Part shown: one piece after another, positions 42,734 to 55,039 of the stretch | Layout of the letters: each line of letters starts with the position of its first letter | Numbering within the stretch: position 1 is the stretch's first letter | NCBI GenBank assembly: GCA_014904845.1 | Contig: MU119455.1 | Coordinates: forward strand, 16,361-80,360 | Length of the DNA stretch: 64,000 nt | Reading direction: 5' to 3' | DNA from: Acephala macrosclerotiorum | Taxonomy: Eukaryota > Ascomycota > Leotiomycetes > Helotiales > Mollisiaceae | Program-made: the position numbers and the translations under genes | The notes under the pieces: model-generated | What the model saw: the letters and a program-made list of their open reading frames with translations, nothing else | Database searches by the model: none | Told to the model about the DNA's origin: nothing

Positions 42734-44134
42734 ATGGCTGCTCCCGAGGCCGACACAGAGAACCGGACGAATGCTGTCAACATCAGCAATGAACAGACGG
42801 AAGAGACCCCACTCCTCAGCGACCAACAATCCGACGAGGAACGGGAGGCGAGGGATAAGGAGCCGAAAAAGACCAGCACAACGAGCTGGTATGTCTGGAG
42901 GATATTCTGGGCTGTTGTTGCAGCTCTTGTCCTCGCAGCCTTCATCTACGGCTGGGTAAAAGCGGGTGGCGATGTTAACGTGGGTGTCACAACTCGATGC
43001 AACGATCATCACGCTGACCTCTGCCTTCTAGTTTGACCTGAAGAAGGCGCTGTTGCGTGCTCTTGGAGGAGGATTAAGTGGTGCTGCGGCAATGGTGTTG
43101 CAAGTTTTACTTTTGATGGTATTGATATCCCCTAGTGTGCCTTCCCGCTGGGACTGATCATTCTTCAGCCCCTCCGAACAATCATGAATTATCAATACCG
43201 TTTCGGAACCTCTTTCACCGAAGCTACGAAGATGCTTTACGAAGTAGGAGGGTATGGGCGATACTATGACGGCCTTGGTGCTGCGCTTTTCCAGGGTAAA
43301 CTATCTAGCCCTTTCCGTCATGTGATATCAAGCTCAACTGTACAGGTCCCCTTTCAAGGTTTGGAGACACGGCAGCGAACGCTGGTATTCTCGCTTTGCT
43401 TCAATCGAATTCTTACTTGAAGAACATGCCTTCGCTTCTCAAGACGATATTCGTATCTCTTTGGTAAGAGCTGAAAATACCCCTTCACCTGATCATCAAG
43501 CTGACTCGGTACCAAGCGCTGCTGGGTTCCGAATGATACTCACACCCATCGACACTCTGAAGACAACTCTCCAAGTACAAGGCGCCAAGGGAACAACCCT
43601 CCTCCGTCAGCGCATCAAAGAGAATGGGATCGGAAGTCTTTGGTGGGGTGCATTTGCTACCGTAGTAGCCACATTTGTGGGAAATTATCCATGGTTTGCT
43701 ACCTACAACTTCCTCTCAGAAACCATTCCTGAGCCAGCGAAGCATCCGATAATCGTATGGCTGCTCAGACTTGCCTTCGTCGGATTCTGCGCATCTGTCA
43801 TTTCGGATTCCGTTTCCAATTCTTTGAGAGTCGTGAAGACCTATCGTCAGGCCAACGACGTCAAGGTTTCATACAGTAGGATCCTACTCTTCTATCCTTG
43901 AATATCTTGACTGATTACTTATAGCCGAGGCTGCGCGGTTGGTTGTCCTCCAGGACGGCATAGTCGGACTGTTTGGACGTGGGCTCAAGACGAGGATCTT
44001 GTGCAATGGGCTTCAGGGACTCTTGTTCTCGATTTTGTGGAAGTTGTTCTTGGATCTGTGAGTCAACTCAATAATTCTATCGGTGGGTATTTCTGCTAAT
44101 ATCTTTCAGTTGGGAAGAGAAGACAAAGTCCTAG
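42734..44134 (+). CDS. mitochondrial carrier-family (SLC25-like) protein
   Basis: Seven exons: 42734-42979, 43032-43118, 43169-43295, 43346-43463, 43517-43875, 43925-44057 and 44110-44134. The introns are 49-53 nt, all in phase; 364 residues. A hydrophilic acidic N-terminus precedes a first helix (WRIFWAVVAALVLAAFIYGW). The carrier signature is clear once as PIDTLKTTLQ (residues 203-212; PxDxxK), followed by the GxxxLWWG-type stretch IGSLWWGAFATVVATF. The other two repeats are degenerate (PLRTIMNYQ; SNSLRVVKTY in place of Px[DE]xx[KR]). Later GIVGLFGRGLKTRI is the usual end-of-repeat pattern. Substrate cannot be told. Degenerate repeats occur in carrier relatives of the outer membrane or with structural roles, so active transport is not certain. 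Confidence 0.85.
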
Positions 44135-44523
44135 ATTAAATCTCTGAAGTAGTTCTTCTGGATACTCATCAGTTCTTTCATGTTTGAATGGACAGCCAGC
44201 CAGTAGTGGTCGAGGTGTACATATGCGAGATTGTTTTTTGATATATGACAAGAAAGACGTCGGAGGCCTAGACAGAAATTGGATACATTAGCTAGCGGAT
44301 GCAAACTTGGCGATTCTGCCTCATCTTTCGAAAAGCTTGCGACACGAAGCCCTCTTCAATCCAAGGAGCATCGTCCACGTGACCCGATAGAACCCAAGTA
44401 GAGTGTGGCTGGAACACCTGCATGATTAGCGCTTACTTTGCATGGTCCGCTTCTTCTATCCTGCATCTTGTCTGCGAACTTTCTTCAATCTCGTTCATTT
44501 CATTATTTCGGATCAGATTCAAA
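44135..44523. other. intergenic, promoter side of HET gene 2
   Basis: Leader and promoter region. The frame of HET gene 2 stays open upstream to 44422, with an alternative ATG there that would add 34 hydrophobic residues; the ATG at 44524 (MICKACENL) fits the family better. Confidence 0.5.
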
Positions 44524-47033
44524 ATGATTTGCAAAGCATGCGAAAACTTGACTATTGATGAATTGTTCGAGCGAGCATCCAACCCACCCGGACATTTGAT
44601 ACTTCACCCTTCTTTTGATCACCTCACAGTTGCGGCAAGTAATGGTTGCGATACATGTAGAGCGTTTCATGCTCGTTTCAACAATGAATTTCTTGATTTG
44701 AAAGAGAAGGTTGTCGAATTCGAAAAGGCTCGAGGCGCTTCCCCTCCTGTCATTGTACTTCTTCAGATGGGCTTTGGACAGCATGGCAAAAGACCTATTA
44801 ACAAGATACACGTTCAAATTGGGGATGATCCTGATAGGCCAGGTATTGAGCAGCTAAAGATTTCATTTCGTGTTTCCAAAACTTGGGGTACAATTTTAAT
44901 CCCAGACTCACCAACGTACAAACATGTATGCTAACATGTTCCCCAGAATTCGAGCCCAAAGAGGAAACTACCGGCTATGATCTTTGGAGAACCAAAATCG
45001 ATCATGACCTGGGCTCAGATCAAAACTTTGGCATTGCTCAAGGCTGGATTCAAGATTGCTGCAATGATCATGACCCCTCTATTTGCCCCCCACTTGAGGA
45101 CGCTGACCTTCCAACGAGACTCATCGACGTTGGAACACCTCAAAATCAAAACCTACGTCTGACTGAGACCTCAAAAGGTGAGAAGGGCCAATACCTCGCG
45201 CTGTCTCACTGCTGGGGTCCACCAGAAACAAAGAAACTGCTCACCAAAACCGAGACCCTCAGCTCACGACTCGCATCGATTGATGTTCAAGATATGCCAC
45301 CAAACTTCTCAGATGCCGTCGTAATCACTCGCAGACTTGGATATAAATACCTGTGGATCGATTCTCTATGCATCATCCAAGACTCCAAGTCGGACTGGGA
45401 GACCGAGAGTCAAAACATGGGAAACATCTACACCAATGCTGCTATCACGTTGGCTGCAGCTGCAGCGACGAGTAGTGAGGGTGGTCTGCTGACCAAAGGA
45501 TACCAACCTCTATCAAATGAGACAATGAGTCCCAAGAAGTGGTTCCTCACAGATTCGATTGGAAGATCACACATCGCGTTCATGTCTGATGAGAAAAACA
45601 AAGTGTCGTCAACGACCCCCGGACCAGCGTCTGAACCAAATATCTGCCGCATCAAACTCAACCAAGAAGACTCCGCTCGAAGCGTCATTCTAGACCCCCT
45701 GCCAGAATTCTCCGACCTCGAAGAAAACTGGTTTCGTTGCACAGCTCTAGGACCCCTCGGCCTCCGTGGCTGGTGCCTCCAAGAAAAGCTCCTCTCTCGC
45801 CGGATTCTCTTCTACGGCAAACGCCAAATATACTGGCAATGCGCATCTGCTCGGAAGGCAGCAGATGGCGAGTCCGTTCCTGCATCAGCAGCTCGCTCAC
45901 AAGCCAACATTGGGAATGACGTCTCGGACTGGCCTGATGTCTTGCGCTTGAGGCAGTTGCATCGCGAAGCTGCCACTCCAGAACAACGACAGGCAATTGA
46001 GACGAAGATATATAAAACTTGGCATAATGTTCTCTTTCTGTATATCAATCGTCGCCTTACCTTCTACTCGGATCGCCTGCCTGGACTTGCGGGCATGGCG
46101 ACGCTGATCCACGAGCTGACTGGAGATCAATATGTCGCTGGCTTCTGGCACAAGTATCTCCTCACAAGTCTCATTTGGACACACACGAAGTCCGTCCTAA
46201 GAGAAGAGGCTCCAAGATCGATCGCAGAACGGTATGAAACGGAAACTCCAGAATGGGAGAAAGAGACTTCGAAAATGTCGGGACCGTCTTGGAGCTGGTG
46301 CTCGCATGATTTCACTGATATCCTGGACTTCTGGGCCGATTTTAACGAAGACTATCGGCAGAGCTTTTGGAAGAGACAAGATGCGGAGGTTATGGCTGTG
46401 AACGTCGATATCGTCGGTGGGAATCCTTTTGGGCAAGTCAAATCCGGTGAGCTTGTCCTACGAGGCTGGACATACCCGAGATGGGATGTTCGGACACTTG
46501 ATGAAGGCGCCCTCCAGAAGAAATGGCAGATATGGAGCTCAGTCAACCTGGGGGTCTGCCCACACAGTCCATGGAACAGGAATCGCGGAAGCGATGGACT
46601 ATGTGAGGATCGAGCAGTATTGTGGGATTATTGGCCAAGACAAACGAAGTCTCCTGCGAAGCGAGCCTGGATACATCTTTTTCGCTGGCTGATCGACATC
46701 TTCGTTCTTTTCCTCTGGCAAGGTCTGTCGAAGTCCTTTCGGGAACGAAGTCAAAAGGATTGTCATGCTTGCAACGAATATATCTGCATGCACATCCTTT
46801 CCATCGTCAACAAGGAACCGGGACGAGATGGCAGACATGGGATTGACCTCTGGTCTTTGGTACTGGAGCTTGTGCCTGGAAAGGAAGGCAAATATCGTCG
46901 CGTCGGCATCGCCAGGAAAGCAGCATATGCCTCGAAAGGAGAATTTCTTGACTCGAAGAGTCCAACTGCAGCAAGTGCCCAGACACCAAAGGCATTTGAT
47001 GGGTGGAAATCACAAAAAGTAACGATTATCTGA
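44524..47033 (+). CDS. HET-domain protein 2
   Basis: Two exons, 44524-44887 and 44947-47033, with a 59-nt intron (GTACAA...CCCCAG, TGCTAACA branch) in phase; 816 residues. Begins MICKACENLTIDELF with paired cysteines and CDTCRAF, as in the common fungal HET architecture. The domain runs from about residue 204: YLALSHCWG, MPPNFSDAVVITRRLGYKYL, LWIDSLCIIQD, an IYTNAAITLAAAAA stretch and RGWCLQEKLLSRRILFY. The C-terminal half shows PSWSWCSHDF, common in this family, and a hydrophobic stretch (IHLFRWLIDIFVLFLW) that may be membrane-associated. No frame break. Expected role by family: cell-death effector in non-self recognition; untested here. Confidence 0.9.
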
Positions 47034-47604
47034 AGATTTCAAAGCACGATTTTGCCCGCCACTGCAACCGACCACCTAAGCTTAGCGAGCTTTGACAATG
47101 GCATCGATTTCTCTTCCAAGCTGAAGGTAGTTTAAATCAATAGAACAAAGGCTGTTGGAAATGAGCAAGAAAGGGTTTTGAGCATAATCTATTGTCAATG
47201 ATTTTTAACATTTTTTAGCGTCTTGGTGCGGGGTAGGTGCGGGGTACAAGGGGCCTAAAAAGGAAACTCGATGCGCTGGAGATTTAGCGATACGGCGCTG
47301 AAGAGAACTACCTCGAGGGCGAACAGAGCTTAGCACCTTCGGTCCCAAATAACAAAAACCAGACCTGAATGCAACCAATTAAAATCTGAACTGCTTCAAA
47401 AGTTCATTTGCGGCCCAGAAACTAAAACAGAAGCACGATATACAATGGCACTACTAATTTGGATCTGGACTGAAGGCTCTTCCTTCTTGCCCATAAAACA
47501 AGATCCACACCCCTATTTCACTCTCCAGCTTTAGTCCACGACCAGACCACGATTTCAATTCCCACCTCTATTTCCACAGCAAATTCAACTCCACAAACGC
47601 CACC
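47034..47604. other. intergenic
   Basis: 3' flank of HET gene 2 and 5' flank of the J-domain gene. The last 60 bases are a C/A/T-rich leader ending CACCATG. Confidence 0.5.
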
Positions 47605-47830
47605 ATGAAGGGTTTCGACCCCACAACCAATATCTACGAGCTCTTCCAGCTCCCCGCTGACTGCGACGCCTCAGCCATCAAAAAACTATACCAAAAACTC
47701 GCCTTAATACACCACCCAGACAAAAATCCCGAAGACCCAAATGCCACTGCCGAATTCCAGAAGATTTTCGCTGCATGAGATCCTCTCCAACGATTTAAAG
47801 CGAAAGGGATGGGACAAAGCATGTACCAGT
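47605..47830 (+). pseudogene. J-domain (DnaJ/Hsp40) gene, frameshifted
   Basis: Starts with a good Kozak context (CACCATGAAG). In order: YELFQLPADCDASAIKKLYQ, KLALIHHPDKNP with the HPD tripeptide that stimulates Hsp70, and ATAEFQKI. After FAA a TGA (47776-47778) stops the frame at 57 residues. The next helix of a J domain (HEILSNDLKRKGWD) follows at once in another reading frame, so one small indel near 47770-47775 broke the gene. Beyond about 47830 no homology is visible. The truncated 57-residue product still contains HPD but lacks helix IV. Sequencing error is an alternative. Confidence 0.72.
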
Positions 47831-48232
47831 CATTCATCTTCGGACACAATTCAAGATGTGAATGGAAGGGAGGGCGATTGTGAGAAGGCACATACAAACA
47901 TGCCGACGGGACGACATCGTACTATCAGCCTGCGCCGAGACAGGCCTGAGACAGGCCTGAAGACTGGAACCGGACTTCTGCGCGTCGTTCTGCGGAGGGT
48001 GCAAAGAAGTGGAAGGAAAAGTGGATGAGTTGGGAGAGGAGTAGCGGCAGCATGTTGAGGGTGCGGAGTATGCGTATGAAGACTATACGGAAGAGTGGGA
48101 GTAATAGGTACGAGATTCAGAAATGCAGAGTACTGGAAACATGCTGAAGAGGAAGCAGAGCAAGAAATCAAGGAAGCAGGGCAGCAAATGAAGGAAGCGT
48201 AAAGGTTGTGAATTGTATGAGCAGTTTTCGAT

Positions 48233-50419
48233 TCAAGAGTGGTACGTGACGCTGAAGACTTGGAACCCAGTCTGCTGCAACGTTGTCAACACCAACCCAT
48301 TTTCCTCGATGTTCAATGACAACACTCCACCTGGCTTCAAACTATACCCCTTCCCATTCCCCAGATCAGCAATCAAAAACGTCTCCGCCAACGTTTTCTC
48401 ACTCGTCAATCCCTGGAGATAGGAGATGTACCTCCCATCAACCGCGCTCTGCACCAAAAACGCATTCCCAGAATACAAATCCCCAACCTGATGCACCACC
48501 CACCTCTGGGCCAACCCCTCATGTCCAGCCGTCGTCTTCGAAGATGTCACAAACCTGGACTTAATCCCGGCATTCGTCAAAGCATACCCATTCATCTCAA
48601 AAGTCAGATATCGACCTTCAGTCAAAGAACCACGAACTTGTTTGAACCCATCTTCGACTAGAGATGCCATGTCTTGGTTCGCGTTTTCGGGGCCGTAGGG
48701 AACGGGGGGTTGGGAGGTAGGGTAGTCGGATTGGCATTTTGCGGCGCCAATGTAGTCTCCTGAGAGGGCGCCGAGGATGCCGTCGGATGGGACGGATTCG
48801 CTTGGGTCTTGGAGGGGCGGGGTTGTAGCTGTGATGTTGGGAAGGGAGTAGTCGGGCTGGAGGGAAGTCAAAGTTATAATTTTGTTAGTGGCAGAAATGA
48901 AGAACTTACATGATCAAAATCAAAAGCTTTCAAAAGATTTGACATGTGTTGACGTCGCCAAGGGGGGAGTTCCTTGCTTTGAACGTTCTAGTGTCCAAGT
49001 GCCTCGAGCCATTGCTCGACGAACAGGATTTGAGAATTGTGATCGGCGTGCTCTGTGAAGACGTGGCCTCCCCGAGTCCATGGTGAGATGATATAGAATG
49101 GGAGACGGAAACCTGGTCCGACAGGTGTGTCTCCTGCTTCACCGTATGGATCGTTGATCCATTCTCCTAGAGTGTCTTTGGGAGCGTGGAATGGCGTGAC
49201 GTGGTCGCCATATCCTCCGACCTCTGATGATCCGATTAGCAACATTTCAAGAAAAGGGTAAGAGTTGCTCACCATCATAGCTAATGAGCAAGGCAGTTTC
49301 ATTGTACAACGGACTGCTCGTGACAGTATCCACAACTTTCTTCTGTAGCCATGCACCATCACTGGGCAAGTACGGATAGTGTTCCGAAAGCTCAGCCGGT
49401 CCAACGATATAGCTAACTTGTGGCAACGTACCAGCAGCAGCATCAGCATAAAACTTGTCAAGCCCCAAATAAGAGTTGCCGTGAGTAGTCAAAGACGAGC
49501 TGTTGGTCTTCAGCGCATCTTGGTACTGCTGGAAACACGCGAGCAGGTTATCTTCGAAGTTGTCGACGTCTTGATAGACTTGCCATGAGACACCTGCATC
49601 CTGCCAATATTCGGGAACAGTCTTCCAGGTGAAGGGGTAGCAGTTCAGACCTGGCTTCTCACAGCCTGGTGTTACAGAGTTGTCGAGTATCATGCCTCCG
49701 TCTCCATTTGGGTTGTTTGGCGTTCCTGGGTTGTTGACGGTGCCGCTCATCCAGATGACACGGTTGGGGTCTGTTGCTGCGAGAATTCCCTCCTGCAGGA
49801 CATGTCAACATTATACACCGCTGTTACCTATCTCGTAACTTACTTGGTACATATCTCCAACAGTCCAACCTTCGGCAATATCGAAGTGAGTGGGAATGTC
49901 ACTTCGCTTGAAGTATCCAATGCTGTATGGGGTGTTCGTAGAAGCCCATTGATTCGTGAGGCCACCATTGTACGCGGTGTGCGTCGCTTGCCAGCTGTTT
50001 GATCCAGCACCTATACATTGGGTGGCTTGCAGCCAATCTCCTCCGAGGTAGTTGATGTACCATGGTTTCAAAACATCGGTGTTGTTGGTCATGGAGGGAG
50101 TGACGAGCCTGGCGGGACGAGGGTCAGGATGCGATTTGCAGACGAGCTTGCGAGAGGTCACTTACTGTTGGAAGGTTGTCTTGCCGTCAGGATTGACTTG
50201 GACATTGGGATCTGCAAAGCCTCTCACACCAGGCATTGTGCCAAAGTACTGCTTGATATCAGCTTCAAATGTGAGACCACATCTCGGGATAAGACGTACG
50301 TGATCGAAAGCTCTGTTCTCCTGCATGAATAAAACGACATGTTTGATGTCCTTGAGAGAGCCTGCAAATGCAACGCCCCCAAACAAAGCCGTAACCGCAA
50401 TTGAAGTCAAAGAGAACAT
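48233..50419 (-). pseudogene. secreted phosphoesterase (phospholipase C-like, PF04185) with one in-frame TAG
   Basis: Family role: extracellular hydrolysis of phospholipids or other phosphate esters. Six exons: 50419-50300, 50248-50166, 50108-49844, 49792-49273, 49223-48910 and 48856-48233. Introns of 49-57 nt are all in phase, 642 codons in all. Visible: signal peptide MFSLTSIAVTALFGGVAFAG; IKHVVLFMQENRAFDH and YFGTMPG (metal-site region); SGTVNNPG; SYDEVGGYGDHVTPFH; WTRGGHVFTEHADHNSQI; and a beta-rich C-terminal domain. Codon 408 (48990-48988) is TAG, between EQWLEALGH and NVQSKELPPWRR, in the middle of an otherwise uninterrupted family match. No splice option removes it. It may be a recent nonsense mutation, stop readthrough or a sequence error. 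Truncation would leave the catalytic domain but lose about 230 residues. Confidence 0.8.
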
Positions 50420-51025
50420 CTTGTCACGCCTTCAGCGTTGATACGCACAACACCCTCGCTCTCCATTATGGGAGACGCCCGCAGCACTTTATGTATCATC
50501 CCATCTTTCGGACTACATCGCAACGTTGCGAAATGCCATGCCTCGACAGGTTACCCTTATTCCAGCATACAAACTAGAATGCGAAGAATCTTCTTCTGCA
50601 TTGTCAGCCTTCCCAGACCGGACTCGCGGTACCTGCCTTGAATCCGAGGAGCCGTAAGGATCAAATCAGGAAGCAGGAAATTCCCACGGGCAAAAGTAAG
50701 CAGTTCATTTAAACCTTCGACAGCGTGGAAGAAACCCCACTGTTACCCCTCCACGTGCAGTACCTGTCACTGATCTTTCGCCAGAGAATGCCAGAGGAAG
50801 TTGCGTTCCGTGAATGCTGCTGCAGGGCCTACCTGGAGCGGCTGCAATAGGTCGGGCACGGTGATCGGTCGCTGAGCCGTAGGGTCTTGCAGACAGGCTT
50901 GGGCGAGAAGGGAAGGTGCTGACACTGCCCGACTGATGCGAACTCCATCGAATTCCGAACATCACGAAACTTTCTCTACTCATCAAAAAAATCAATCTTG
51001 CTCGGATGAACGATAAACTGGATCG
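50420..51025. promoter_or_regulatory. shared divergent promoter region
   Basis: 606 bases between the start codons of the phosphoesterase (minus) and the multicopper oxidase (plus). No ORF of note. Divergent secreted enzymes may be co-regulated from here, but no specific binding site is recognised. Confidence 0.45.
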
Positions 51026-53084
51026 GTGATGTTGCTTGGGGCGAAGCGGCAGGTGTTTCTCTCAATAACCGTGGTTCTGCTACTGCTTGGGATTTCCTGG
51101 TTCAATTTCCAGCTATACCACAATGGTTTCCGGATACCACAACATATCTTTGAGCATAGTTCAAGCAATGCTGTTCATGATGAGTCAAACCTTGCAACCG
51201 TACTGAGACCCCAAGATCATATGCATCGAGAGCCGAAGACGATTCATCACTCGTGGAACATCACGACCGGCGTGCGTGCTCCTGACGGCGTGACGAAACA
51301 GGTTTATTTGATCAATGGTTTGCCTTTCCAAAACAAATTTTCACGTCCAAAAATGATTGACTTTCAAATATAGGTGGCTTCCCTGGGCCTATGATTGAAA
51401 CTAGATCTGGCGATGAGCTCATCGTAGAAGTCTACAATGGACTTGAATCTGAGGATACTGCCATCCATTGGCATGGGCTCGAGATGCGAGGTGAGCTAAG
51501 GTGCGATGTTGAGATATATTAGGCCATCGAGACTGATGGGTATGAGCAGATGCCAATGCAATGGATGGCGTTGTCGGTTTGACGCAATCTCCGATTCGGC
51601 CAGGCGAAACCTTCACATATCGATTCAAAATATCAGACGACCAGACTGGGACATTCTGGTAAGTGGAAACTTCGGAAAGGATGAATGAGAAATTCTCACA
51701 TCAATCTCAGGTATCATGCACACTCCGAGCTTCAACGTGCAGACGGAGTCTATGGCACGATGATCATCCACGAAGGTGCCAGTGCGGGCAAGTCTGAGGC
51801 AGAAATGTTTGGATATGGAGAAGATCTTGCTCTGATGGTGGGAGACTGGTACCATCGGTCAGCACAACAAGTTCAGGATTATTACAAAGATTGGACAAAT
51901 TTTGGGAATGAGGTGAAACTTGACCCCGCCATTGGATGAACTACTGCTGACTGTGAGCAGCCAGCACCGGATTCCATGCTCCTGAATGGCCAAGGAAAGT
52001 TCAATTGCTCAATGGCTGTTCCGGCTCGTCCGGTGAAATGCATAGAGGTTGTTGCACCGAGTCTGAGGATGAAGGGAGGACGTACACGGCTGCGGATTAT
52101 CAACACTGGGTTAGCAAAGAGCCTTTTTCATTGCAAACAGACGCTGACTTGAAAGTTCGAAGAGCACTTACAGGTTTCACTCTCTCCATGACTGGTCACG
52201 CCATGACCGTGATCAAAGTTGACGGCGGCAACAATATGGCTTTGGCGCGTGCTGCGGACTCGATCGGAATACTCTATCCAGGCGAGCGAATAGACATCAT
52301 TGTCGAACGACTCGATTCTGATGACCTAGAAGACCTTTTCTTGACAATCAAACTTGATAAAGAGAATCTGAAGTTCAAGAACTTCGCCTTGACACCAACT
52401 CAGCATTTTCCGATGTCCACAGGTCCATCATCTGGCCAAGTTCCCAACAAGCAGGAACCGGTCCCTCACTTCAACCTCGCAGATGCAAAGTCTCCAGGGT
52501 TGGCGGCAAAAACACTTGCCACAACCACAACACAAACACTCCTTTTATACACGAAAGTCGAGATACTCGCAGAATACAGCAACATACCCAAAGGCTTTAT
52601 CAACCGCACCTCCTGGTCGGAACCATCTCCCACCGAACCGCCTTTACTTCAAACGCCTCGAAAAGACTGGGATGATCGATTCATACCAAGGATAGAAAGA
52701 GACGGGTGGGTAGACATAGTCCTCAACAACATGGACGAGAAGGGCCATCCATTCCACTTGCACGGAAACAACTTCTTCGTCCTTGCTTCCCACAAAGGCC
52801 AACCTGGACGATACCAAATCTACAACCCATTCGAAGATCCAGAACCACCAGGAGGACCATTGAATCTTGTGAATCCAGTCAAGAAGGATACAGTGTATGT
52901 CCCTGGTATGGGATATGTGGTGTTGAGATTTAAGGCTGATAATGCGGGGTTGTGGTTCTTTCATTGCCATGTGCTCTGGCATCATTCTGTGGGGATGGGC
53001 ATGGCGGTGCAGGCTGGTGATGAGACGGTTTCGCCAAATATTGGGACACGAACTGAGGCCATAGAGGGAGAAGATCACCACTGA
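51026..53084 (+). CDS. multicopper oxidase (laccase/Fet3-like)
   Basis: Six exons: 51026-51317, 51374-51490, 51550-51658, 51711-51912, 51961-52109 and 52163-53084. Introns of 48-59 nt are all in phase; 596 residues. Four-electron reduction of O2 coupled to oxidation of phenols or metal ions. All copper motifs are present: HWHG (129-132), YHAH (174-177), HPFHLHG (485-491) and HCHVLWHHSVGM (557-568; axial Met 568). The N-terminal hydrophobic stretch (VFLSITVVLLLLGISWF, about 10-26) is a signal peptide or signal anchor. No C-terminal membrane helix, so not a classical Fet3. The region upstream of the third Cu block reads RLRIINTGALTGFTLSM after choosing acceptor 52162, giving a 53-nt intron; the more obvious CAG at 52173 would shift the frame. 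Substrate unknown. Confidence 0.9.
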
Positions 53085-55039
53085 GCTTCTTGAGCAGTGA
53101 TCTGACTTGAAAGTGGTATGAGGCATGCTACCCTTTGGAATGGTGTTCAAGCCTGTGCTTGCCCCAACCAATAGCCGACTTTGAATCAATTCTGCATCAA
53201 TTTGAGATCGGTTAGATTTCGATTCGGAAATTTTTCCAGCACGGAAAGATCAATGGAGATGTGCGACGTAGAATAAAACTCCATAAAAATAATGCAGACA
53301 TCACATGATCAGACATAACACAGCCCAAGAATCGCAAAACAACACTTCTTGCACTTGAGGAACAGAAGCTTATGTATCTCGAAACTCATCTCTTGGACAA
53401 ATGAAATTTTTGATTCGAAATTGGAGATGCAATCAAAAAGTTCCAGCATGCCATCTCGCTTCCTACACGTGCACTCACAAATGGGAGATCCTCAAATCTC
53501 CTCGGTGCATTCCGCATCTCCAGCCCCCACGCCCACCGTCCTTGAAACCGCCAATTGACAACTCATCTCATTGTCAACGTCCTCAAGGGTTCACCGCAAT
53601 TATATGATACTCACCGCTGCTATCTCCTCCTCGCCTGGATCTCAAGGACGACAATTCCCCAGCCAGCAGGGTCCGGGCCGCTGCGTCGCTGACAGGTCCG
53701 CACGATGCAAAGAGATGCATGCATCTGTGGAGATGGGGATCGATCACACCGCCAGGAACGCCCTCAAAGGACGAGACCACCATTTCTGCACTTCTGGAAC
53801 ATCTCCAATGTTATCGAACAGATTCCACGTTCCCAGTTTCAGCGCGGGTTCTATTCTTGCAGTCTGCTGTCTCAGTTCAGTCGATTGGTTCCCTTCTGAG
53901 CGCGTGGCACTGCCTGGATACTGATCGGCTTGCTCCTTATGGCGAGTTTCAGCTAGTGTTTGCTGTCACGAGGGGATTGGTGAAGTATCTTCACATGCTA
54001 AAGATCTGAGTATAGCAATGGCAGACGGGCATGTGTAAATCAAGGGTCTTGTCTGAGCGCTTAACATCTTCATATTTGCTTCGAAGCTTCAAATACTCTC
54101 AATATCACCACCGTCAACACATCCACTCTACATCCCACAACAACAAATCCCAACTTATTTCTCGAAGTCTCATCTGCGCCCACCGCTTCTTTCGGCAGCA
54201 TTCCTCTTCGGGCACGATAGGTTGGGTTTGGCCCCTCCAGGCGACATCGGCCATTCAATCAAACGATATTCCAGCGAGACATCCCCACTACTGCAGCTGC
54301 CTGCAGCACAGTGCAGCGCCGTGCGTTTGTGGCGGTCAACACGCAGCACAACCAGTAATCTAAGTGCAGGTGCGTCAACAAAAGGCAAATCAGACATTTG
54401 CAGGAGTTCCTCGATCTGCCCCTTGGGATCTGGCACATATTCTCCAGGGACACAACACAAACCCCCCTCCCTCTTCCAGCATCGCAAACGATAGAAATAC
54501 TTTCGGACTATCTCAGCCCCTCAACAAGCTTAGAATTGGCCTCCGCACGCTAAGATACCGGCACTAGAGTGGGGTAATCCATATCGGTGATTATCGACGG
54601 ACAATAACTCCCTAGATTGACGTCTCGACCCCTAGTACCCCTAGTTATCCTAGTCAGTCGATTATTCACACTTCACTAAGAAGTGTCGGTCACGATCCCT
54701 CCCACCATTCAAGAGAGATTGGTTACGGGGACCCCTTGCCGGCTTGGCGCAGGGTCTCGAATCATTGTGGTTTAATTCCGTCATTGCGTTGGATTATTGG
54801 GGAACGATTGGGGTACTTGCACCGGGCTGGGATTCAATAACTTCGAGCCCATCCCCGCCCCACCACAATAACTTGACAACGCACAAATCTCTTCGATATC
54901 CCCACAAGCGAAATTCGAGATTCGATCGACCTCGATATATGGATTGGCTAGGAGGGAGATGTGTTGGGTAGATACAGGAAACTTGAGAGGGCCATAGAAA
55001 TCTTCCGGACGGCCTGCATTCAACATTCTCGAATCAGCT
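53085..55039. other. long intergenic stretch
   Basis: 1.95 kb with only short, overlapping ORFs and no recognised motif or repeat. The last part is C/T/A-rich and may be leader of the next gene. Confidence 0.45.
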
